Assembly: GCA_026770585.1 (NCBI GenBank) | Contig: MU646682.1 | Location: 310,364 to 323,382, forward strand | Direction: 5' to 3' | Source of the DNA: Baffinella frigidus | Lineage: Eukaryota > Cryptophyceae > Cryptomonadales > Baffinellaceae | DNA: 13,019 bases | Shown: positions 6,288 through 11,751 of the stretch, in pieces | Position numbering within the stretch: position 1 is the stretch's first letter | Layout of the letters: each line of letters starts with the position of its first letter | Position numbers and translations under genes: made by a program | Notes under the pieces: generated by a model | The model's input: the letters and a program-made list of their open reading frames with translations, nothing else | Told to the model about the DNA's origin: nothing | Databases searched by the model: none

Positions 6288-6359
6288 AGGGTTTAGGGTT
6301 TAGGGTGTAGGGTTTTTGGGTTTAGGGTTTAGGGTTTAGGGTTTAGGGTGTAGGGTTTG
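6288..6359 (+). repeat. Interstitial telomere-like tract
   Basis: About ten TTTAGGG units with GTGTAGGG and TTTTTGGG variants. It lies on the 5' side of the exon 4 open frame. It starts with GAGCGGAGGGTTTAGGG, the same junction seen at 12818. Confidence 0.9.
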
Positions 6360-6944
6360 AGCAGGGGGACGATTGCAGATGATGCCATTGCATGAGTTTT
6401 TTTTGCTTTGGATGGATTCGGCGGAGCTGCTCTGTGGCAAGGAACCCATCCCTGGCACCAACACAGACACCGAAAGAGACAGAGAGACACACGCCCTCTG
6501 GATTCCGCTCTGTAACACCCAAGATTTCGCGATTTTATGTGCATCCAATCAATTTTATTCGAGGAAGAGACACACGCAAAGCACAGCGTTTCAAGGACGA
6601 GACCTGGGACGAACGAGAGCAGGGACTCGTCGGGCGGTAGTAAACCCGCCCGTGTGAACGCCTCGCGCAGCGAAATCGCCTGTTTTCGCGGACAATACAG
6701 TGAGTCCGACACACTTGCTCGAACGAATCCGGACGAGACTCAAGGCCCACCACACGTTTTCGCGCGCACACACGTGAAATCGCCTGTTTTCGGGGGCAAG
6801 GGGCGCACGGATCACTCTCGCGCTGCGAACATGCGCGATTCGGCTAAGTCTCGTCCGCGAACCAGCCCGTTTTGGCCAAAACGGAAACAGGGACACAGTC
6901 CGCGAAACCGCACGGTTTGGTGAGACGCGTCAGTGGTAGAAGCT
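6360..6944. other. Gene-free stretch with a short direct repeat and a palindrome
   Basis: No convincing gene. GAAATCGCCTGTTTTCG occurs at about 6669 and again at about 6776. CCGTTTTGGCCAAAACGG (6867-6884) is an 18-bp perfect palindrome. Open frames of 80 to 128 codons occur on both strands with no recognised motif. Confidence 0.5.
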
Positions 6945-7112
6945 ACGCAAGAGTGTAGAGCTGACTGGCTTACAGGAGAAATAGTCAGATCTGACTATTA
7001 TTTAAGTTCATAAGTGGACATTCTCCCCAGAGAAAAATCGAAATTTCGGAAAGTTGGTGCAAATTCCGTGTGAACTGACTTGTTTTCCCAGGTCAGCCCT
7101 ACACTCTTGCGT
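6945..7112. repeat. Element E, copy 2 (168 bp, reverse orientation)
   Basis: ACGCAAGAGTGTAGAG at the left and CCCTACACTCTTGCGT at the right are inverted with one mismatch. Read in reverse it aligns with copy 1 along its whole length, including GAATGTCCACTTATGAACTT and CGAAATTTCGATTTTT. The inner palindrome is centred on AGATCT where copy 1 has GAATTC. Confidence 0.82.
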
Positions 7113-7238
7113 GGCGCGTCCGTGGATAAGGTCTAAAAATTCACTTAGCAAGCTTGCAACCCCGTAGGGAAATAGTCAACTAGGTTCAAATTGCCCAAAC
7201 TCCAAGGCCCCCGAAAACTCGTGTTTTCGGGATATTCC
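7113..7238. other. Spacer with one small hairpin
   Basis: CCCGAAAAC (7210-7218) and GTTTTCGGG (7223-7231) form a 9-bp stem with a 4-base loop. There is no T-rich tail that would make a good terminator, and nothing else is seen. Confidence 0.4.
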
Positions 7239-7311
7239 CACGACTGTTGAGTGAGGGGGGTCTCCACTGCAACAACCCCACGACTGTTGGGGCAGTTCTG
7301 GGGTTCGGACA
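7239..7311 (+). repeat. 73-bp perfect inverted repeat, left arm
   Basis: All 73 bases are the exact reverse complement of 8579-8651, 1267 bp away. The arm contains CCCACGACTGTTG twice (7238 and about 7268). The pair encloses the telomere-like tract, element C copy 3 and all five exon-3-like copies. Confidence 0.93.
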
Positions 7312-7339
7312 AACGATCAAAATACTACACTCCTCCTGG

Positions 7340-7372
7340 TTTGGGGTTTAGGGGATTGGGTTTAGGGTTTAG
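7340..7372 (+). repeat. Short telomere-like tract
   Basis: TTTGGGG, TTTAGGG and ATTGGG units in tandem, about 33 bp. It lies in the presumed intron between exons 3 and 4 on the minus strand. Confidence 0.8.
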
Positions 7373-7441
7373 AGCTGAGGGTTCGACGGGTTTGTACCAC
7401 CAAACAGGGGAATCAACTTCCGGTCTCCTTATGTTGAGGGC

Positions 7442-7581
7442 TTATCCGGGGAAACCTATTTTTCTTTCATTTGATGGCAATCAAAATTACTACACTGATT
7501 CTTTTACATTACTAATAAGAACGAATTGTGTAGTAATTTTCGTTGCCATCAAATGAAAGAAAAATAGGTTTCCCCGGATAA
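7442..7581. repeat. MITE element C, copy 3 (140 bp, target duplication GGGC)
   Basis: TTATCCGGGGAAACCTATTT...AAATAGGTTTCCCCGGATAA, flanked by GGGC at 7438-7441 and GGGC at 7582-7585. The loop is in the same orientation as copy 2. It inserted into the presumed intron 3 of the methyltransferase-like gene. Confidence 0.9.
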
Positions 7582-7705
7582 GGGCGCCAGATCAACTCAG
7601 GCAGAGCTAGATTCGCGCAAGGAGTTGTCGGGGCTTCACAGTGGCAACTTTGGGCATGGATTTGGCCTAGGGTGTCGGGTTTCGGGTTTCGGGTTTCGGG
7701 GTGAA

Positions 7706-7780
7706 ACCGAGTTCGGGAATTGGAAGTCGAGGATCCCGGCCCGCTCGGCCTTCCCGAGGAGGACAGCCAGCATCCCCAGG
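7706..7780 (-). pseudogene. Exon-3-like copy e (partial)
   Basis: On the minus strand this reads LGMLAVLLGKAERAGILDF followed by QFPNS, matching the second half of exon 3. Relative to copy d there are six synonymous codon changes and three replacements (I to L, V to G, L to F). The upstream half with the VDCCGG motif is lost and is replaced by CCGTGCAACAC. It ends at a GT in GGTTTCACC where exon 3 has GTGAGA. It may be a dead duplicate or part of an alternative exon. Confidence 0.65.
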
Positions 7781-7922
7781 TGTTGCACGGGGGTGTGATC
7801 GAGTAAGACATTTGCAAAGAAGTTTCATCGTGGTTTCACATCCGCCCAAAGTGGCCACGGCAACTTTGGGCATGAATTTGGCCTAGGGTTTCGGGTTTCG
7901 GGTTTTCGGGTTTAGGGGTGAA

Positions 7923-8018
7923 ACCGAGTTCGGGAATTGGAGGTCGAGGATAACCGCCCGCTCAGCTTTCCCGAGAATCACCGCTAGCATCCCCAGCAGC
8001 CCGTGCCCCCCGCAATCC
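7923..8018 (-). pseudogene. Exon-3-like copy d
   Basis: This reads DCGGHGLLGMLAVILGKAER and then AVILDLQFPNS on the minus strand. Compared with exon 3 at 8161-8282 over the shared 95 or so bases, it has six substitutions, each at a third codon position and each synonymous. It also has one in-frame loss of a Cys codon in the motif I loop (CCGG becomes CGG). The first ten or so codons and the acceptor are missing, replaced by TAGGGATT-type sequence. The downstream junction is GGTTTCACCCCT, a GT but a poor donor. Confidence 0.68.
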
Positions 8019-8160
8019 CTAAACCCTACCATGCAGTGGGCTCCACCTAGGGCCCTACAGTACGTCTGAAGAGGTGTACACGTGTTTTACCAGTATCTTG
8101 TTTAAATTTGTACCAGCCAGGCGTTCTACATTGCAACGATATTCCCGCGGAATCTCTCAC

Positions 8161-8282
8161 CGAGTTCGGGAATTGGAGGTCGAGTATAACCGCCCGCTCA
8201 GCCTTCCCGAGAATGACAGCCAGCATCCCGAGCAGCCCGTGCCCCCCGCAGCAATCCACCGCCAGTTTCACGCGCCCACCCC
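8161..8282 (-). CDS. Methyltransferase-like gene, exon 3 (SAM-binding motif I)
   Basis: The 122-base exon encodes RVKLAVDCCGGHGLLGML, then AVILGKAERAVILDLQFPNS. The strand-loop LAVDCCGGHG followed by a small hydrophobic helix and a second strand ending in an acidic residue (VILD) is the Rossmann motif I/II arrangement that binds S-adenosylmethionine. The acceptor is strong: a C/T-rich run CTCTCTCGTTTTCCTCATCC precedes AG at 8284-8283. The donor is TCG|GTGAGA (8160-8159). The exon starts two bases into a codon and ends in phase 0; the start matches the phase-1 end of exon 2. It is the only complete member of the five exon-3-like segments here. No long open frame would reveal it. Confidence 0.72.
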
Positions 8283-8346
8283 CTGGATGAGGAAAACGAG
8301 AGAGAAAACTGCGGTTATTACAGATCAGAACTAACACGGATCGACA

Positions 8347-8423
8347 CCGTCACGGTGAGCATCCCGAGGAGACCGTGCCCCCCGCAGCAATCCACCGCCA
8401 CTTTCACGTGTCCACCCCCTGCA
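8347..8423 (-). pseudogene. Exon-3-like copy b (5' part)
   Basis: It begins right after TGCAG and reads GGHVKVAVDCCGGHGLLGML on the minus strand, then TVT before similarity stops. Against exon 3 it shows a mixture of synonymous changes and R/H, L/V and A/T replacements. The acceptor position is kept although the intron sequence upstream is unrelated to that of exon 3. No donor or second half is present. Confidence 0.62.
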
Positions 8424-8489
8424 ATGCACATGCGGAAGTGTGGACGCTCTCTCACACGCCCCCGCACACGCTACATGTCAGGGAAACAG

Positions 8490-8561
8490 CCTTCCCGAGA
8501 ATGGCAGCCAGCATACCCCCCGTAACAGTCGACCGCTACTTTCACGTGTCCGCCCCCTACC
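8490..8561 (-). pseudogene. Exon-3-like copy a (deleted centre)
   Basis: It begins after CGGTAG and reads GGHVKVAVDCYGG on the minus strand. It then jumps to sequence matching the later CTGGCTGCCATTCTCGGGAAGG, with the segment coding HGLLGM removed and the frame shifted. The kept AG at the 5' edge again coincides with the start of similarity. This copy is clearly broken. Confidence 0.6.
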
Positions 8562-8578
8562 GGAAGGGAAACGTGGGG

Positions 8579-8651
8579 TGTCCGAACCCCAGAACTGCCC
8601 CAACAGTCGTGGGGTTGTTGCAGTGGAGACCCCCCTCACTCAACAGTCGTG
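8579..8651 (-). repeat. 73-bp perfect inverted repeat, right arm
   Basis: Exact reverse complement of 7239-7311, with no mismatch in 73 bases. It lies in the presumed intron between exon 2 and exon 3, just upstream of copy a in gene orientation. Confidence 0.93.
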
Positions 8652-8885
8652 AGGTGGTTTTGTTGCCATCCGCTGCCGAGCGAGGACGTGACACAATTTT
8701 AAAGGAGTTTAAAAACTTCCACCTGCATCCTAAGGGAAATGGACTTTTAAAACGAAAAAGCTGAGGCCGGGTTTCCGGTCCTGGCTTTTACATGAACCCC
8801 GTGTAGCCTAGCAGACCGCTGGAAGATCAGGTCGAGAGCACACGGTACGAATCCTTGGACCTTTCTGCGGGAAGATTGTGAGTCA
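8652..8885. other. Intron-like spacer
   Basis: No element was recognised. A plus-strand frame ending at 8764 (RGRDTILKEFKNFHLHP) looks mildly protein-like but has no supporting motif. It lies antisense to the methyltransferase-like gene. Confidence 0.4.
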
Positions 8886-9026
8886 ATCTCATCCCCACAG
8901 GCATTTAAATTAATTGCTCGGAATGCATACTTTTGGCGTCAGAAGTTGCCAGATCACTTCCGGTAGAATCTGACGCCAAAAGCATGCATTTCGAGCATTT
9001 AATTTACATGCCAGTGGGGATGAAAT
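8886..9026. repeat. Element H (141-bp foldback)
   Basis: ATCTCATCCCCAC at the left and GTGGGGATGAAAT at the right are inverted. The arms continue through GCATTTAAATTAA, GAATGCATACTTTTGGCGTC and their complements up to TCTGACGCCAAAAG. It sits eleven bases beyond the stop that follows exon 2. Its termini resemble those of element F. Confidence 0.8.
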
Positions 9027-9053
9027 CCAGATCAACTCAGAGGCGGGGTTGAC

Positions 9054-9123
9054 CTTTCTTGCGGCGGGACTTGAAGACCAGCTTGTCGATTGCTTTTAGG
9101 AACGCAAACGCCTCTTTCAGTTC
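9054..9123 (-). CDS. Methyltransferase-like gene, exon 2
   Basis: Seventy bases encode ELKEAFAFLKAIDKLVFKSR and then RKK plus one base of a Gly codon. The proposed acceptor is CCTCAACCTCAG|GAA (AG at 9125-9124), preceded by the C-rich strand of a telomere-like tract. The proposed donor is AAAG|GTCAAC (9053-9052). Phase 1 at the donor fits exon 3 exactly. If the donor is ignored, the frame reaches a stop at 9037-9039. The segment is an amphipathic helix followed by a basic cluster, as expected just upstream of motif I in this type of methyltransferase, but it has no diagnostic catalytic residue. Support comes from protein-like composition, phase and order. Confidence 0.58.
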
Positions 9124-9137
9124 CTGAGGTTGAGGGC

Positions 9138-9247
9138 TTGGTTTTTGGGTTTTGGGTTTTGGGTTTTGGGTTTTGGGTTTTGGGTGTGGGGTTTGGGGTT
9201 TGGGGTTTGGGGTATTAGGGTTTAGGGTTCAGGGTTTAGGGTTTAGG
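9138..9247 (+). repeat. Interstitial telomere-like tract in the intron between exons 1 and 2
   Basis: TTTTGGG units (about 9140-9185) pass into TTTGGGG and then TTTAGGG/TTCAGGG. The same TTTTGGG-to-TTTGGGG-to-TTTAGGG succession is seen at 1214-1430. On the gene strand this is a C-rich run directly before the exon 2 acceptor. Confidence 0.9.
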
Positions 9248-9534
9248 GGTGAGGGGAAATACTGGACTCGAACATACGCTTGTGTACAAGACAATACTGG
9301 ATGTCAAAATACGCGTGTATGCTTTCACAATTATGGTTTCAAACCTACCCTGGACCCTGGTTTATTCACTTCTGAATTCATGCACTTAGATTTATTTACT
9401 CATGGTTTAATCACTCATGGTGGACTTGACAATTCTCGTGGCCACGAGAATTGTACCAGAATTGCGACAGTAAGAAAACGCGAGAGTCCTGCAGGGGTCG
9501 CCAAAAGTCAATTCGTCCCTGGGCGCTGTGGTTG
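9248..9534. other. Intron-like spacer with a 26-bp palindrome
   Basis: ACAATTCTCGTGG and CCACGAGAATTGT abut exactly at 9429-9454, giving a 26-bp perfect palindrome with no spacer. ATACTGGA...ATACGC occurs twice in tandem at about 9258 and 9293. No coding sequence was recognised. Confidence 0.6.
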
Positions 9535-9711
9535 TCAAAAGTCATCACCGTCTTTAAAAACGGTCCCACAGCGAGCTAGCCCCTCCAGCAGTTTGGCGTG
9601 GTAGTCTTCATGATACGCGTTTCGCTCTTGGCGACGCGGGTAGAGCGTTTGCGGTAACTGTTGTCCGTTTTGGACGTACGGTTTCCCGGTTTTCCGGTTT
9701 TGAAAAGGGAC
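9535..9711 (-). CDS. Methyltransferase-like gene, exon 1 region (N-terminal helix)
   Basis: A 58-codon stop-to-stop frame on the minus strand without ATG. It contains QQLPQTLYPRRQERN, then AYHEDYHAKLLEGLARCGTV and FKD. The amphipathic helix with paired aromatic and acidic residues is typical of real protein. It precedes exon 2 on the same strand with a telomere-like intron between. A donor is possible at GACG|GTGATG or earlier at ACC|GTTTTT; only the second gives a phase that fits exon 2 as drawn. The first coding residues are probably from about CAACAG|TTACCG onward, so the 5' part may be intron. No function can be assigned to this segment by itself. Confidence 0.5.
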   Translation of the reverse strand, partial: VPFQNRKTGKPYVQNGQQLPQTLYPRRQERNAYHEDYHAKLLEGLARCGTVFKDGDDF

Positions 9712-9845
9712 TTATAGGACGTGACAAGGATTTTAAACGGTACCAAGAGGCGCAATTCGGGGAATGAGTTCTCGTTCTGCCTGCGTCAACCTGAGCTCGT
9801 CACAAATGTATTCTATTTGCCGTTTCGTACTAGAGTTTCTGCTCT

Positions 9846-10052
9846 ATTGTGGAAATGGGCTTCGCGCGGAATCGAGGTCAGGTCAGGAAATCAGGAAAAT
9901 TTCCAAAAAAATGACTTTTATTCTTTTCTTAGGCATGATTTTTATCTCAAAATCGCATTTCCCACCCATAAGATGACACAAAAAGGCAATTAAATAAAAA
10001 ATTGTTGCTGACCTGACCTCAATTTTTTCCGCGCGGAGCCCATTTCGACAAT
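9846..10052. repeat. Element I (207-bp foldback)
   Basis: ATTGTGGAAATGGGCTTCGC and on to GAGGTCAGGTCAG (9846-9886) is inverted at 10008-10052 with a few mismatches (CTGACCTGACCTC ... GAGCCCATTTCGACAAT). The loop is AT-rich and contains no gene. It lies upstream of the methyltransferase-like gene. Confidence 0.78.
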
Positions 10053-10072
10053 AGGTGTATTTTGTGGCGAGC

Positions 10073-10458
10073 CCAGATTTACTCAGACAGAGCTAGGAAT
10101 TTCATCTCGGACCATACCAGAATCTGTCCTGATGAAAAGGCGTAAGATAGCATCATTTGATGCCTAAAATAGCATATACACCCTTACCTTCCGCGTGGGC
10201 AGCCTAAGATAGCGGGACAGATACTGTCTTGGCCCGAAATTAAATTGAAACTTCAGGATGCCGCACGGCGCAGTCTACCCTGAATCAAGGAGGGATTTTC
10301 GTTGAGGGAGGGAGCCTAGTTCTGCCTCACTCGGGGTGACCGACTATTCTCAAGTTGACGTCCTGGATTTGCGGTAAACATCCGTCAACTGTGGAGCGGG
10401 AACGAGCCTGGGCTCACCAAACTGGTGAACCCAAATAGACTGAGACAGAGCTAGGGAT
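10073..10458 (+). repeat. Dispersed repeat S tails (two copies)
   Basis: ACTCAGACAGAGCTAG (about 10081) and ACTGAGACAGAGCTAG (about 10438) share upstream words GAGCCCAGATTT / GAACCCAAATAG. A further copy, ACTCAGGCAGAGCTAG, is at about 7597 beside element C copy 3. All end at GCTAG. Confidence 0.55.
10315..10389 (-). repeat. Dispersed repeat S, 75-bp copy
   Basis: On the minus strand it runs GTTGACGGATGTTTACCGCA, then GTCAACTTGAGAATAGTC, and then GAGGCAGAACTAG. It aligns over 75 bp with 12635-12709 with scattered changes. Confidence 0.7.
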
Positions 10459-10834
10459 CGGGGAATGAGTTCGCTCGGAGCCAGAACATTTCGCCCAAGT
10501 CAACTCCCCCTGAAAGCTAGCGCAGTAAGTCAAACGCCTGCTCCCAGAGCAGGTCCATCTAAACGAAATGGCGACTTACTGCCGAGGACCAACTTTGTTG
10601 ACTTTAGGTAAAACATTGTGGCTCGCAGTGGAGTTGAACCTCTTCGGCTTCAGGATGCTGCATGCTAGCTACCCTTAATCGGGAAAGGGTTACATGCGAG
10701 AAGTAAGTACCCTGTACAATCTAAAAGAAAACGGTCTATCAAACTGGGTTCTGGTCCTAATTAAATTTACTTATGGCCCTAATTAAACTTCGTCCCAACT
10801 CCTATGAACAAATAGGGATCCATTTCCTTTTAAA

Positions 10835-11704
10835 TTAAACATGTCCCCGGATTAGTTTAGGGAGAGCGCAGACCTTCTCGCAGGGCTTCGGGCGATCCGC
10901 GTCCAGGAACGCGCCCCACACCCGCTCCTCCATGCTCAACCGCACCCTCGGCGCATTCCTCACCGCCACCGCCCCAGAATCCCCATCACGCCCAACCTCC
11001 CCACCTCCAGGACCAGCGACGACCTCCCCCTCCGGCCTCCTCAGAGACGGACCCCCGGCGAGCGCGTTCCCGCCCCGCTGCCCCGCCCCGCCGCCCTCGA
11101 ACCCGTTCACCGTGTCCTTCCGAGCGCGCCCCCCCCCCTCTTCAGGCTGCCGCTTGGAGTGAACTTTTTTGCGCCCACCCGCCTTCTCCTCCCTGGCTTT
11201 GTTTCTGGCACCCGCACCTCTATTCTCGCCAACCTGCTTCTTGACACGCACAGGCCCTCCAGCACCGAGATTGATGAGAGCCACGGCGGCGCGAGCCACG
11301 GCTGAGACGCTGACACTGCATGCAGCACGCAGTCTGGGCTTCCGCGCTGCTCGCCCCAACGGGGCGTTCGGCTGCCCCACGAGGGGACCGGGCGCCGCGC
11401 TGGGAGGTTGGACGCGGGTTTTCCTGCGGATGAGCGTCGCTGTGCTGTGGAGGGAGGCTGTTCGGCCGCGGTATGAGCCGGCGCAGGGCACGCGCGAGGG
11501 AGCATGGCATCCAGCAGCTGCGCGTGCGGCTCTGGTGGCGGCGTCCAGCTGGCGGCGCGTTTCTACGACGCTGTCTGAAGGTGCGGAAGCGAGGAGGTCC
11601 AGGAGCGCCTCGACATCGGCTGCGAGGAGCGCCCGCTGCGCGCTCGTCGGCGCGAGGAGGTCGCCCTGCATGCCAGGTACGGCTTGGGCTGTCTGAAATT
11701 TCAC
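10835..11704 (-). CDS. Hypothetical basic, glycine-rich protein (289 residues)
   Basis: Longest frame in its region, ATG at 11704 and stop at 10835. Residues about 20-70 (ALLAADVEALLDLL...) look helical. Residues about 140-250 are low-complexity, first Lys/Arg-rich (VHSKRQPEEGG) and then Gly-rich. The C-terminus returns to ordinary composition (SMEERVWGAFLDADRPKPCE). No domain, signal peptide or membrane segment is recognised. A plus-strand frame of 175 codons overlaps it antisense and is the less protein-like of the two. Internal introns are possible, for example a donor-like AAG|GTCTGC near the end. It is transcribed away from the proline-rich frame 47 bp upstream, so the two may share a promoter. 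It could also be an upstream exon of the methyltransferase-like gene, but nothing shows that directly. Confidence 0.42.
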   Translation of the reverse strand: MKFQTAQAVPGMQGDLLAPTSAQRALLAADVEALLDLLASAPSDSVVETRRQLDAATRAARAAAGCHAPSRVPCAGSYRGRTASLHSTATLIRRKTRVQPPSAAPGPLVGQPNAPLGRAARKPRLRAACSVSVSAVARAAVALINLGAGGPVRVKKQVGENRGAGARNKAREEKAGGRKKVHSKRQPEEGGGRARKDTVNGFEGGGAGQRGGNALAGGPSLRRPEGEVVAGPGGGEVGRDGDSGAVAVRNAPRVRLSMEERVWGAFLDADRPKPCEKVCALPKLIRGHV

Positions 11705-11751
11705 GCTAAGTCAACTTTCTGAGCCCAAATCCAGAGGCAGTCGACTTTCAG
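11705..11751. promoter_or_regulatory. Candidate bidirectional promoter gap
   Basis: Only 47 bp separate the divergent start codons. The gap holds two related words, AGTCAACTTTC (about 11709) and AGTCGACTTTC (about 11738). There is no TATA box. If the plus-strand protein starts at 11833, the gap is 128 bp. Confidence 0.3.

Larger units (their letters stand above)
7640..8018 (-). repeat. Tandem repeat of about 216 bp carrying exon-3-like copies
   Basis: GGCAACTTTGGGCATGGATTTGGCC (from about 7641) and its near-identical partner (from about 7859) are each followed by a TTTCGGG telomere-like run and GGTGAAACCGAGTTCGGGAA. They then enter an exon-3-like segment. The unit thus includes intron, telomere-like repeat and exon. 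Confidence 0.75.
5603..9711 (-). other. Split methyltransferase-like gene (model joining exons 1 to 4)
   Basis: Four minus-strand segments in collinear order together resemble a SAM-dependent methyltransferase of the Methyltransf_32 type. They are an N-terminal helix with AYHEDYHAKLLEGL (9711-9535), a basic segment AFLKAIDKLVFKSRRKK (9123-9054), motif I VDCCGGHGLLG (8282-8161), and the C-terminal GPF...HCCNYLSD...MPCCH (about 5860-5603). Exon 2 ends in phase 1 and exon 3 begins with the two bases needed to finish that codon. Introns hold telomere-like tracts, elements H, E2 and C3, and extra copies of exon 3. The exon 1 to 2 and exon 3 to 4 joins are not settled, and no start codon was found in exon 1. 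The gene may be alive, alternatively spliced or decaying. The family assignment is from memory of conserved motifs, not a search. Confidence 0.6.
10053..10834. other. Intergenic region with duplicated fragments
   Basis: No gene was recognised. TTCAGGATGCCGCACGGC (about 10252) and TTCAGGATGCTGCATGCT (about 10650) begin two related blocks. GCAGTAAGTC (about 10520) and GACTTACTGC (about 10572) form inverted arms around CCTGCTC..GAGCAGG. TTTTCAGGAT-type tRNA resemblance was checked and does not fold. The last 150 bases are AT-rich (TAATTAAA motifs). Confidence 0.45.

Noticed and set aside
6329-6923. Open frames of 80-128 codons between element E copy 2 and the telomere-like tract, considered as the missing middle exon
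   Set aside because: None resembles the region between motif I and PCCH, and phases and splice sites do not fit.
7205-7231. Hairpin CCCGAAAAC/GTTTTCGGG as a transcription terminator
   Set aside because: There is no T run afterwards, and intrinsic terminators of this kind are not expected for a nuclear gene.
8375-8764. Plus-strand 129-codon frame
   Set aside because: It is the complement of exon-3-like copies a and b on the minus strand, where the motif I sequence and splice signals are found.
10650-10690. tRNA-like segment on the minus strand (GAGGTTCAACTCC resembling a T arm)
   Set aside because: The T stem has a mismatch, no anticodon stem can be formed at the right distance, and no acceptor stem pairs. 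The related block at 10252 lacks the T arm.
11169-11696. Plus-strand 175-codon frame overlapping the 289-residue minus frame
   Set aside because: Arg/Ala-rich composition typical of the antisense of GC-rich coding DNA. The minus frame has better helix-like segments, though expression data could reverse this.
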